From Mortierella sp. BCC40632 (taxonomy: Eukaryota > Mortierellomycota > Mortierellomycetes > Mortierellales > Mortierellaceae): 64,000 nucleotides of DNA. Below, in pieces: positions 12,093-24,500 of this stretch. The stretch's first letter is position 1. Each line of letters begins with the position of its first letter. The translations under genes and the position numbers were made by a program. Where the stretch lies: assembly GCA_011634665.1 (NCBI GenBank), contig WAEK01000004.1, forward strand, positions 1,020,001 to 1,084,000, given 5' to 3'. The notes under the pieces were generated by a model, which was not told the origin of the DNA, searched no databases, and was given only the letters and a program-made list of their open reading frames with translations.

Positions 12093-13711
12093 TATTCTGC
12101 ACACATTCAGCTAGATGGTGGATGTTGTGGTTATGGCTTTTTTTTCGGTCCCCAGTCTTTGTCATACTCTCATTTTTGGAGGGAGAAACGGGGTAAGGAA
12201 AACAGTTTTTGTGTGGCTCTGTTTTGGAGGATGATGTGACCTGCCCGGGAAGAAGGAGGGTAAAAAAAAAGGGAGTCGAGGAAAAAAAAAAAAAGCAGCC
12301 TTTGGAAAGAGGCTCTTTTTTTTTTTGTTTTCTATCAGCCGGTAGACCTGCCCTGCGAAGCATCGGAAGGGACCAGGGCAGCAGCGGCAGCAGAAGGAGA
12401 AGGACAAGGAAGAGGGAGAAAGAGAGTTTGTACAATGCAAACGAGATGCAAGTGGGGAAACCCTTCCAGCTCTTGCTCTGCTACTCTTCTTTTTTTTTTG
12501 CGCATGTGTGTAGTGCCTATGATGTATGAACATGCCTTGCTGCATGCTCTATTGGCAATGCACGTACACTATGGAAAAAGGGCAGAACCGTATAGAAACA
12601 TGGGCTGACTCTGGAGAGAGATAGGACCGATAGAAAAGAAAGGAGGGAATCTATCTAAATGAGATGACGGCTTATTTGCTTTTGGTTATTTGGTTCCATG
12701 ATCTGGTATAGCCGGGCAGGGCAACAGCCAAGGACTTGCTCCAGATAGCCCAAATGTTAGATAGAGGAGTGGAAGGAAAGATTCTGTACCCTGTGGCGAG
12801 GGGACGGAGGCGGTAGAGCGAACCTGTTTGGATCACTTTACTCTTCGAGTTTGCACCATTGAGCTAGTGAAATGGAGGCGGAGCAATCCTTACAAAGCGC
12901 AACGAGATTGTAGCCTGCTATACCAAGGAAGGGAGACTGACAAGAAGGTGTCCTCAGCAGATCACCCTTGACCTCTCCCCCTTCATAGACCACGGACATT
13001 ACATCCCTCGGGCTAATCTCTGTCTCGTTTAGACCGCCTCTCCCATCCTCTCCTCTCACTCCGTAATTGGGGAGCTGACGCCATGCGCTCCTTTCGTCTC
13101 CCTTTCGGATATTCATCTCCCCCGTTTGTAGGCGTTGTGTCCCAGGATATCGTACGCATGGACATATACTCCTATCCGTCGGTCAGGTATTTTCGTATTT
13201 GTCGCGACTTTAGTGACAGGGGATCTACGACAGAGTTGTATGGACTACCAGGAAGAGAGTTGGGGGACCAAGACACTGGGTGGTGGGACACGGATGGTCA
13301 TTCTTCTTTAAGGTAGCGCCGGATGGCACTAATTCTAATTTCCTCTTGGACACACAGACACTCGGGAGTAAGAGATAGAGTGAGCTGAGGAAGGAGTGGG
13401 GAGCAAAAAAAGAGCGGTGACTGAGGAGGTGACTGAATCGAGTGAATAGGAGTTGGAGACAACAGGTGAACAAGGAGGTACTTCGAAGCGAGTACTCTGA
13501 CTGCTGCTCTCAGCTTAGCGCTCAACCGTCGCCCTTTTTTCTCCCTCGACGCTTGACTGTCTTATGTTAGCAAACCACTTTGGGAGCGCACACAGTCGCA
13601 CACAGAGAGGCCACTCGTCCCCGCCTTTCTCGTGTTCTATTCTTGCAGGGGAACCACTGGCAGCATCAATGGCAGTAGGACCATCAGCAGGACCAAGAGA
13701 AAGGCTCAGCT

Positions 13712-13745
<34 letters not shown>

Positions 13746-14336
13746 TCCGAAGAGCCGTCTATTCAAGGTGCCAGGTGCAGAAAAGACAGTAATCACAATT
13801 GCTCATTTGTCGACCCATTGCAGATAGCATTCGCACTAGGAACGCAGATGCAAAATGCCCTGACCGTATCTTTTCTGTCCACCTGCTCAGCCAGTGTGTA
13901 CGTGCCTAGTGCAGCTCGTTTCGGCCTTTTCCCTCCAATTGTGCCCACAAGATTGCTCAGGCAAGGGGTGAACAACAAGATGCGGGTCGATCTCATGTCA
14001 AGAGCCGTTTTGACCCTCGAAGTTGTTTTTTCTTTTTTATTGTTATTGTTAGTTGAAGTCGTGCATTTCGTCCGACCCCGCGACAGCAACATTACCGCCG
14101 CACACAGAATTGTCCAAGAGAGCGTATCGAAATAAAAAAAAAAATTGAGAGAAGGAAAAAAAAAAAAAAAGCACATTGAGCAGCACGCTGGACGTGCTGT
14201 TCGTCTGGTCTGATTCAGACATGAACCTTCGGGTGAAGGTACCTGCAGCCGTCCGCTTGTCACGTCGTTCTCGCGCGTGCGATTCGGCTCGTCTCTCAAA
14301 GGGACAAAACACAGGAACAGAGGTAGAAGGGCGCAC

Positions 14337-14375
<39 letters not shown>

Positions 14376-14568
14376 AGATAGGGAATTCAAACAGAACAAG
14401 AAGAAGAAAAAAATAAATGGCGCACAGATACAATAAGGAAAACAAGAGAAAAAAAAAAAAAAAAAAGTTTTTGGGATAGAATATAATGGTACCTATTTCA
14501 TTGTCGGTCCTATTGCCTTTTGGGCATTCGTGTGTCCTTGTTCGTCTTGTTTCTCGCTTGTCATTGAG

Positions 14569-14688
14569 CAGGAGCTACATGAGCTTTCTGAGCTAGACGC
14601 TCCGGATGCAACTCCACCTCGTCGTAGGTACATGAGCCATTTCCCGATGCTGCTCCCTGTCCCTTACCCGGCCCAAACGCAGTCGTGA
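14569..14688 (+). other. Possible terminal exon (40 codons with stop)
   Basis: Following an AG at 14567-14568, a + strand frame reads QELHELSELDAPDATPPRRR and continues to PVPYPAQTQS with a TGA at 14686-14688. The amino-acid mix is convincing for a C-terminal exon, but no upstream partner exon was found. The minus strand is also open across the interval. It may be a true exon, a relic, or chance. Confidence 0.2.
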
Positions 14689-15980
14689 GGTCTCTAATAA
14701 TAATGATAAGGCAGCCCCATGTCGGCAGGGGGATCCAAAAAGCAAAGTGAGAATGAGAGGGGAGGACGGAGGAATAGCAATAGGGATGGAATGGATAGGA
14801 CTTGAAAGAGTGGTCGAGTGAGCCAGAAGAGCGTTTGCTTAAACTGATGCCCATATTTTGGTTTGGGGGTCATGATCTGACTGCTGGATAGAAACAGTTG
14901 ACCTGACGGCGCCCCTTGGTACCTTGCCTGGGAAGGATGAAAAGAAAAAATGGTAAAAAAAGAGAGTATCTTGCAGCCAACCAGATGTCAGGGTGGTCAA
15001 GACGCGAGACTCAGAGGGTGCTCCCTCACTACACGCTTTTTGTGCTCAATCCAAGGCTTCCTCCGAGTGTTTAGCAGGACGGGGTGGAGTGCAGGGTACT
15101 TTTGGACGAGTATTTTTTTTTTTTTTTTTTTTTTTGTTGTGAATGGATCGAGTGTCCTGTGTTCGTCTGAATGTACATGCCATACTATAGGACGAAAAGT
15201 ACTCATAGGGACCATTGAGCGAGAGAGTAAGCTCGTCCAGGAGGAGGGACGCCGACACATTTGGAGTGCTGCAGGTACCCGAGCTGTCTGTCGTCTTTTC
15301 ATTTGAGAGAGAGGAGAGAGAGAGAAAGAGAAAAATAGAGAGATAGTGCAGCACGCTTCCTTGGGGTTATGGACGACAACGGACCAACAGCAGGGCGACG
15401 ACGATTTGGCAATAGGCAATTGATACGGCGTCACGGAGAAGACGAAAGGGAGAAAGGGGAGGAGATCCATGGCAGCAGCTGGCACTGGTGGGCGCTCACG
15501 CTAAGTATTGGGCTATCCTTGGCACCACCCATATGTGTGGCCACGGACGCGAGGAACCACAGGGAGACCGTGCACGATTGAGAGGGTCTTGGTGACTCGA
15601 TTGGGGAGACGGATAGAGAAATAATGGAGAAAGAAGAGCAGACTATGATGGACCATGGGGATGAATGCATGACAGGAGAATGAGCCGGGCGAGCGAGAGT
15701 CTATGTCGGGGCAGGCCGAAGGGCGGGAACAGGCGGGGCAATGAGAGTCAAGAAAGAGAGAGAGAAAGGATAGAGTGAGAGTAAAGGGCAGGGAGTGCTC
15801 GTGGTGGTTTGGTGGGCTCGGGCAGGGGAGAGTGAGTGAGTAAGAGAGTGAGTGAGAGAGTGGATTGAGAGAGTGGATTGAGAGAGTGAGAGAGAGACAA
15901 AGTGATTGATTGATTGATTGATTGAGAGAAAGAGAGACCGCTACAAACGACGCGTCCAAAAAGTGGTGGGAGGAGAATAA

Positions 15981-16090
15981 GTGAGTGAGTGAATGAGTGA
16001 GTGAATTAGTGAGTGAGTGAGTGAGTGAGTGAGTGAGTGAGTGAGTGAGTGAGTGAGTGAGTGAGTGAGTGAGTGAGTGAGTGAGTGAGT
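15981..16090. repeat. (GTGA)n tetranucleotide array, about 110 bases
   Basis: A long GTGA array with a few interruptions near its start (GAAT, AATT). Shorter related ATTG and GAGTG repeats lie just upstream at about 15835-15930. Read on the minus strand it produces a chance Ser-Leu-Thr-His repeat, which I do not regard as coding. Confidence 0.95.
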
Positions 16091-16262
16091 TCAGGTCGGG
16101 GCCTGAAGAATATTCAGACAGAGGAGAAAGAATAAGAGAGAATAGAAAGAGCAGAGAGAGATGAGGAAGGGGGGAAGAGAAGAGAGTATTTCTACACCCT
16201 GCATCGCTCTTTTTTTTCTTTTTGGATTTCTTCCTTTTCTTCTTTTTTTCCATTCTCGTTCT

Positions 16263-16332
16263 CTCTCATTCATTCATTCGTTCATCCATCCATCCATTCA
16301 TCCATCCATCCCTTCCTTCCTTCCTTCCTTTC
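16263..16332. repeat. ATTC/ATCC/TTCC tetranucleotide array
   Basis: Back-to-back short tetranucleotide repeats (CATT, CATC, CTTC) on the + strand, within the pyrimidine-rich stretch. Confidence 0.8.
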
Positions 16333-18509
16333 AGTCTAATCCATTTAATTCAATCCTCATTGGACCTCATTCTTCCTCTTCTACTCTTTCTTCTCTCTCC
16401 CTACTCCTTCTCTTTCGCCTCTCCCACTCCTCCACTCCCTCACCTACCCATCAACCTAAACACACACACACACACACACACGAACACACACACACACACA
16501 TACCCTCTCTCTCTCTCTCCCCTCTCTTCACTCTTCCCAACTGTCCAAACCTCTCTCCTCAGACACATTCACTTTCTCCCCACTCTTCTCCGCCCCGCAA
16601 CGGTTGCTCGGACATCACATTCCTCCGCAAGCAAGCGCCACTTACTACTGTCCGTAATCCTATCCTCCCCCTCTGTTCTCGCTCTTGCACACGCCAAGCT
16701 CCTCCATTCTCTCTCACTCGCCACAAACACAGACGCACGCACCGCACCGCACGCACCGCACGCGCCTGTTCTCTTCTCTGGTAGGTCTCCACCACTTTGC
16801 TCTCCTTCCCCAAACACGACCACTTTTACTGTTATCTCGTCAAACACGACGCAACATGCTAGCTCACAGCCGGTGCACGCGTGAACATGGACGACTAAGT
16901 AGGGGTGGTGGCGGCAGAAAGAAGATCTGGCTCGAGCCCAGTCAGACCAGGAAAGAAGCTTTTTTTTTTTTTCTCTTTTTCTGGGACCCTGTTTCTATGT
17001 CACACAGTGAGTCTCTTTTAGGCCCGAGGAATCCCAGAGGATGCGCATCTGCGGCTTGGCCGATGCTCCCTGTGTCAATTGTGTTCTGAATGTGATTTTT
17101 TATTTTTGGCGGGTGATTGTTTTTACTCCCAAGTCTAAACGGTGGCCAAGGATGTGGGTCCACCTCATAAGACACCATCCCAATGACCAAACCAAACAAA
17201 GTTCCTTTTTTTTTTTTCTTTTTTTTTTTTTTCTTTCGCTACCCCTCTCACCCTCCATTATGCGTTGGTCCCAAGACCGCGGAAATTCTCTGCGGTCATG
17301 GCTGTCATTCGCGATGGAGCGACTAGGGAGAGAGAAAGGGAAAGGAAGAAAGAAAGAGAGAGATAGAAGGGGCGAGGCTGCAGGTCCCCTTTTCGCTTCT
17401 TTTCTCTTGCTTTCTTCTATACTTTGACTCTTTCATCTTGCTCTTCGCGTGACCTGGCTGAGGACTGCGTTTCCCTTGACTAGCAACTGGCGACTAGTCT
17501 TTTTTACTGGGCTGATGATTATTGGCAAGTAGGCGAGACAACAAAGGCCTTGCTGTAGATTGCTGTGGGATTGGTCAAAGAAGACTGCGAGAGAAGAAGA
17601 AGAAAAAGGATATTTTCGGCTCAGTCGCGCTGATGCACCGCACCGCATCTCTGCGCTTGTTACCCACGCACACGCAGTTTTTCTCTCTCTCTTACAATGT
17701 GCACCCACAGTTTTACCTTTGAGTGCTCTTGCACACAAGCACGCATGCGCACTCGCATTCACACACCACATGCGCCCTTTTCTCTCTCTCTCTCTCTCTC
17801 TCTTTCCTTGACCACCATCATCATCATCATCATCATCATCCTCTTTCTTCCTCAGCCCGTATCCCTGAACAAAGCCAGGAGTCGCTGCACCCTTCTCTCT
17901 CACATACACGCTGTGTCGTCTTTAATTTCTGCCTCTCCATGTGCTGTAAGCATGATCCTCCCGCCTTTTTCCCTTTTTCCTTTCCCTTGTTCTTCCTGCT
18001 TCCATGCACGGCCTTGTTGGTCCGTTTTCTGCTTACATGCTTTTTCCCTTGTTTGCCCCTTTCAGGCACTTGGATATCAAAGGTCCTTTCCTACTGCCTC
18101 ACCGCAGCACCCTATCCACCCCACCGCTCATCCGATCGGGTTGTGCTCTCTCCCCTGTCCTATCTGTGTGTCCACCACCACCTTTTCTTTTTTGCTGTCT
18201 GTCATCCCCAGGACACAGACGCAGAACGGCATTTCCGCCGCCTTTATTTTCTTTTTTTCATCTTCAGACCTAGTCTAAGGGATTCACAGAGTAAACTTTA
18301 TCGATCCTTCCTTGGCTCTGACCGGCAGTCTACAGCTATCCTGCCTCGTCTCAAGGCCGACGTGACACCAGGCGTCCATGGGGCGACGGACAAACCCCGC
18401 TTCGTCGCTTGCTGCCCCATCTCTAACCCATTTCCGCTTTCCTCTTCTGTCTTTCTCTCTCTCTCTTTCTTTCTTTCTCTTTCTCTTTTTCCTCCTCCAT
18501 CCGCCTCCG

Positions 18510-18545
<36 letters not shown>

Positions 18546-21013
18546 CCCCTTCTTCACCCGGCTTCTCTGTCCGTCTCCGACATAGCTCTCTAGAGACGCA
18601 TCTCGTTCTACTCTCTTTTTCTTGTCGCCCCCGTCTTTCCTGTGAGCGAAACTACCCGGTCCCATCCCATCTCAGAGTAAGTGAGTGTCTTATGCACGAC
18701 CGGTAAAGGGATACACCGGCTTCCGCCCGTTGCATGGCCTCTTCTCCCGTCGTCGGGCTCTTGGAGGCCGTCTTGCTGATGCCATGTGTGAGATCCTTTG
18801 CTGGCTCGACAACGGTAGCTCCCTTTTTTCTCTCTTTCTTTCTCGACTCCTGTCCTTTTTTATCTTTTCCTTCTCCCGTTTTCCCCACCACACTCGAACA
18901 CGCACGCATTCAGTGTTCCATCTTTGCAGAGCGGGCACAAAAAGGATATCCTCACATCTACTTTTGAGAAGGAGGAGAATCAAGGAGAGATCAGAGATGG
19001 ATGGCTCTGCGTGTTCTTATCCTCGATCGGGTCCTGCACATTTCGTCCCCATGAGACGTGCGGTGAATGTTCCATTGTCGTCGATGGCTCATTGTCCCGC
19101 CCACGAGCAAGAAAACACAGACATCTCTTCCTGCTTCACCTTCATTTCCATCGCCGACCGGAAGGGTTGCTGATTAAGAAAATGAGTGGCCACTTTGGAA
19201 GGCTATGGTAGCTCTCTTTTTTTTCCCTTCTGCTCATGCACGCCAAGGTGTTCATTTATCGTCATCGCAGCGCATCTGGTCTGCACCCTGTCAACAAATT
19301 GCCACCCAGCGAACTCTCTTTCTTTCTTTCTTCCTTCTTTGCTTCCGTCTTATTGCCTTCTTTCATTGTCTTTCCCTTCCGCCGGAACCCGGACCCTTGA
19401 TCGAGCCATTTATCCGACAATTTCTTTTTCTCTTCTTGTTCCATCTTTTCTTCTATCACGATCACCTTATTCTTTTCTTTTTCTCGACACTGTTCCTCCC
19501 CAGTCGGGTCTATCCCTTTTGTTCCTGAGCTGATTGCCTATTGGCGGGCTTGTCTCGGAATCACACTAGGCAAAAAGGTACCCTGGCGGAGACGAGTGTG
19601 TGGGTAAGGATGGGATAGAGAAAGGACAGAGGGTACACCAATTAGTTTCCATCCTTTGGATGTCTGGTTCCCACCTGGGGAAGAGAGCTACATACCCATC
19701 GGGTCAGGCTCTCTCTCTCTTTCTCTCTCTTGGCCCTGTCCTTGATTCTTTTCTTCCCATTCCCACCACGACATACTCTTCCTCCCATGCAATCGCGATT
19801 CGGATTTGAGAGGCCGTCGACGATCGATAGCCCCAAGGACAATGCACTGTTTGTTTACTTCAAATGTGCCTACTCTGTTCTCCCCCTCCCCCTCCACTCT
19901 TTGAACTGTCGACAATTTCCTCTCTTTCTCTTCTCTTTCTCCTCTCCGACTCATCTCCTCTCTATCTCCTCTCCGACTCTATCTCCCCGAGGCCTTGTGC
20001 ACTTTTTTCTTTTTTTCTTTTTTTTCTTTTTTTCCGCTGTCAAAGCTTCCTCGTCCACTTCATCCCCCTACCAATTGGAAAACCTCGTCGTCTATTGTTT
20101 TTTTTTCTTGGCCTCCTGTCACACAATCAGGCAAGAGAATTGAGAGCGTCCGCGCGAAGACGCTGGTGCATGGTCATTCTGCTCGTGCCTCTCCCCGTTT
20201 CACATTCACATTGACCATCCACCATCGGTCGTGGTCCATGGCTCACGTATTCCGCCAGTGTGCAATCGCTCATTCACCAACATCAACTGCCCGCTCACCC
20301 GCCAAAGGGGTGAGAGAAAACAGGTCACAGAGTGGTTGCTCCAACTTTTTGTGTCCTCTTTTTCTTCTCTCTATTCCCATCATGTCGTCTTCTCTCTCTC
20401 TTCTTCTCTTCTCTTCTATTCACGGAGTATCTGGGTGTTGCGCCAATGACCATGTCTGTCACTACGTGCTCAGTGGCTCCATTCCTCTCCTGTCCCCCCT
20501 CCCCCGCCCCACTTCACCCCTGGCGCGCTTGTGTAATGTGCTGACCAATGTATTCATGTGGGTACCTGACTGCTCCCCCTCCTCTCTTCTTTCTTTCTCT
20601 TCAGAGAGAAAGTAAGAGCGAGTCAGAGTGCTCTACAGTGCTTATTATTATTTATTTTATTTCCATCCGGATCCTTCCTTGCCTTTCTCTCTGTTTCCAC
20701 TTGGCGCCAGTCGTTTCCGATGGCGTCTTTGTTGTGATCGGTTTGTTGTATTAATTCAGAGTCGGTCGTCTCTCGAATGAACAAACAACATGCACATGCC
20801 CAAGAGAGTCTTTTGAATACTTTACAGGGAACAATGGGAAAAACAGCTGAAGACCTTCATCATATCTGCATGCTATGCAAGATACTCCTTTTGTTATAAG
20901 GTTGTGTCGGACTAAAGTTGTGTGCTCCTCAGCTAGGAGAAAGGGAAAAGATGAAGCACAGAAGCAGAAGCAACAATTGTGCTCGTGCGCGCACGGAACA
21001 TTGCCTAAAGAGG

Positions 21014-21017
<4 letters not shown>

Positions 21018-21059
<42 letters not shown>
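21018..21059. repeat. Poly-T run of about 42
   Basis: The longest T run upstream of the HSF-type gene, about 470 bases before its start codon. Confidence 0.85.
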
Positions 21060-21060
<1 letters not shown>

Positions 21061-21300
21061 GAGAAGCCTTTACAAGGCATGGTCTGCACTTCACAATGAG
21101 ACTCCAACTGCTCTTTGTTACGAGATGACTAACCGTCAATCGCGCTCTTTTCTTCCTCGTGTTCCTTTCTTCTCTTTCCTCACATTCATTCCCTTCCACA
21201 GTAGCCATCTCTCTTTCTCTATCCATTCATCAACCGACGACCATCTTTGGATCCCGTTTTGCATACTACCAAGCCTCACCTCCTGTGCACCTCCTGAAAA

Positions 21301-21327
21301 AAACTCAAAGACACACACAACACACAC

Positions 21328-21360
<33 letters not shown>

Positions 21361-21362
21361 AA
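21301..21362. repeat. (CA)n microsatellite
   Basis: Imperfect CA repeat with CATA and CGCA interruptions, within the presumed promoter or leader of the HSF-type gene. Confidence 0.85.
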
Positions 21363-21530
21363 AAGTTGCCATCGACGCGTCCTCTCCTTCTCTCCTTCCC
21401 GCCCACATCCGCTCCTGCGATCTCTGAGCCTTTTGCGATCCACAAGGCCTCTCTGGTCCACACTCCAGCTCATTAGGCATATTCCAAACACTACCCGACG
21501 AGGAAACAAGGCAGACACTTGATTTTCTCT

Positions 21531-24500
21531 ATGGATTACGCGCTAGAGACTAAGCGCTACGACCACCACCACCACCACAGCTACAGCCACCACCAGCAGG
21601 ACCAGTTCCCACCGAGTTCCCGCTCCCTGACACTCTCCTTGCCCATTCGACCCCCGACACAGACAACCATCCTCCTCCCACCTTCTCCTCCGCTCTCAGC
21701 CCCGCCTGCAGCCGAGGACGCGGAATCGCCGCCCACGATCGCCCTTAGTCTTGCCACCTTGGCCGCTGTAGCGACCGCCTCTTCTCCTCTCGACTCGGCC
21801 AAGGCCGCAACCACCCCTACATCCCCTGTTCCCATGACCGTTTCCACTGCACCAAGGGGAAACAGCACAGAACCAACCACGAGGAGCAGTAACGATATGA
21901 ACTCGACCAACCACCACACCAACCCTCTTAGCAAAGCACGTCCTCTGGAGGATGATCCTGCTCAGGGGCGATCCCAGTCTCGCCCTTCATCCCCCAACCA
22001 ATTTGAGCGGGGCCCTGTCCCGATCGTATCCAGGTAAATATTTTAGGGGGGCAAAAGGAGAGAGAGAAGAGAGAGAAAGAGAGAGAAAGAGTCGCTCGGT
22101 ATAAGGTCTGGAACAGAGAACGAGTACATACTAAGCATACATTACATACATGACGACTCTTGCCATCTTCCCTAGACGGCAAAGCGGCGGTTTTCCAAGC
22201 GAACAAGGTGACACCAAGCCATTTCTGGGTCAAGAGCATCGTCGCTGGAGCCAAGATAGCCACCCCGCTCGATCGGCTTTTGGGGAGAAGCACGTCGCCT
22301 ACGGAGCCAATGCCAGCTCGGTACCACGGCGAGCATCAGATGATGGCATCAGCAGTGGCGATAGAAAGCATCGTAGCGCTAGCCCAAAGATGGGTGGTGA
22401 GGTCGACACGAACAACCAGCGCCGGACAAGCAGTCAGCCAGATGACGAGGACGAGTTTCAGGACGAGCTCGTCTCGGATGATGAGGAACAGGATGGAACC
22501 GCAGAAGATGACGAGTTTGATGAGAATGGAGAGCAGCGTCGGCAGTCTATTGAAAGCAATGGCGAGCAACCAAAGACCGAGGACGGGTCAGATCCACTTG
22601 TCTTTTCGATGTACGGCGCTCGAAAGCCCATCAAAGTCCGTAGCATGTTTGTCGATAAGCTCTACAGGTAAGTTGGGCGCAAACGTTTCTTTTGGGGAGA
22701 GATTGTCTGCAGCTGGAATGTACATTACGCCGAGTGACCGCGGTGGTCACTGGTACTGACCAATCGATTGAATTTCATTCTTTTTTAGAATGGTCGAGGA
22801 CCCATCCATCCAGAATCTAATCTCTTGGGCAAAAGAAGGTGATATGTTCTATGTACACAATTGCATCCAACTCTCCAACAGTATCCTCCCAAAGTTCTTC
22901 AAGCACAACAACTGGCAGAGTTTTGTCCGGCAGTTGAACAGTACGTAGTCTTGATCGGCGTTGATGGCCGAGACAAAAGAGAAAAACAATGCATGGGCCC
23001 CTTGCTTTTCCCATTATTATTTCTTTCTCTCTCTCTCTTTTTTTTTTGGGCGATCAGTCGTGGTATTAACATGTCTCTGTTATCATGGTTTCATCTCTAC
23101 ACTTTTTTTTTCTCAACAGTGTATGGATTTCATAAGAGTAAGTCAATATGAAGTACATTGACCGGGGTACATTTTGTGCGAGCCGCCTTCCTCCCACACT
23201 TTAGCGATACTAATCCATCGTACCCTGTCTTTGTCCCGCTTCTTATTACCATCATGTGCACAGTTTACCGCTATGATCGAGGTAAGAGAGAAAAAGATAT
23301 CCTTGCTCGATACGTCATGCCCGCATATACTTTAATGGGTATACAGTCGACTCACAGAGAAACGTTCATTTTGCTCTCTTCTTCCCTCCCTCTTTCCCCC
23401 GCTCCCTCATTTCTTTCTCTCTCCCCATTAAACTTTGGACATCCTGGGACAATAGAGGAATCCAACATGAATAGAAAGAACCCAGAGACTCAGCGATGGC
23501 AATTCTACCATCCTCAGTTTCAGCGTGACTTCCCGCATCTCCGCAAAAACATCAAGCGTAAATCCGCCCGCTCGATGAACACAGCACCGGCCACGTCTCG
23601 GGTGGTCTTTGAGCATGGCAAGGGTTACTTTTTGCAAAGAAATGATCGTTCGCGGTCTATCAATAACAGCATCGGCGGAGGTCATGATGCTGCCGGCCAT
23701 GGCCAGCAACAACATCATCACCATCACGCGCATCACGCCCTCCAGCACCCAACCCCCGGAAGTGCGCAACCACAGCACCCACTTCATGCTCGGTCACTGA
23801 GTCTTGAGAGGAAAGAGGGAATGTCACACTCAATGGGTACAGTCGCCACTGGACCTCACGCAGGGGTTTCTCCTCAACACAGCCCCTATGGCCGACATGC
23901 CGTTCCACCGCATCAGCAGTCCGGTCCACCAACGACAGCGTCTGCACATGGTTACAGACCAGCATCGATAATTCGCAGCCCAAAGATGATGGAGCATGTT
24001 TCCGAGGGTAGAGCGGTAAGGACAATTTCCCTAAATCATTTGCTCCGCATTACGATCAAGGCTCTTTGTTTACTAGAAGGGTTTTTATTAATCATCGGAC
24101 TTGATATATCTTTCACGCGCTACTCAATGAATTAGCCCATCCGACCGTCGTACCACTCGCCTGAGCTTCAGCATCAGCAACATGGTGGTCATCCCTATCA
24201 CCGGACAGAGTCGGGCCCCGAGCATTCGCATGGACCCAACAATGCTGGTCATCGGTACGACCAACACCGGACTCCCTTCCTTCCTCCTCCACCCCATCCA
24301 CTGCAACATCCTTCGTCGCCCCAGCAGGCTGGAGCAGAGGGCCGTCCAGGCCAGAACGCGGGAGATCGCAGTCATTCGTATCATTCACACATGGAAGGAC
24401 CGGGACATGAAGGTGCGGCTCATCTCGGAGGAGGACATGTTCGTAGCCAAAGTGCTCCAGGCATTGACCGTCGCAAGGATAGCTTCCAGGGAAGGATGTC

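Larger units (their letters stand above)
4829..21530. other. About 16.7 kb without a defensible gene; microsatellite-rich
   Basis: This stretch is dominated by homopolymers and di/tetranucleotide repeats, with marked pyrimidine bias on the + strand from about 15.9 to 21.5 kb. Short coding-like pieces with plausible splice edges occur, for example 6117-6248, 6529-6633, 6746-6807, 9775-10104, 14569-14688 and around 15190-15275 (all +). Other pieces look equally plausible on the opposite strand, and I could not chain them into a gene. The 3' part directly abuts the HSF-type gene and may contain a long, possibly spliced, 5' leader for it. Confidence 0.55.

Noticed and set aside
13564..14135. Overlapping + strand open frames
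   Set aside because: They depend on reading through a poly-A run as polylysine, with no recognisable domain and no consistent exon chain.
15513..16253. Long minus-strand open frame with Ser-Leu-Thr-His repeats
   Set aside because: It is a direct by-product of the (GTGA)n array and neighbouring microsatellites, with no domain or splice support.
16180..16900. Two overlapping + strand open frames of about 200 codons
   Set aside because: Both consist of simple-repeat translation (Ser, His, Pro, Thr), with no start context, domain or splice partners.
17697..18706. Long + strand open frames rich in His, Ser, Phe and Leu
   Set aside because: They run through CT, CAT and poly-T tracts; this is pyrimidine-rich leader or spacer DNA.
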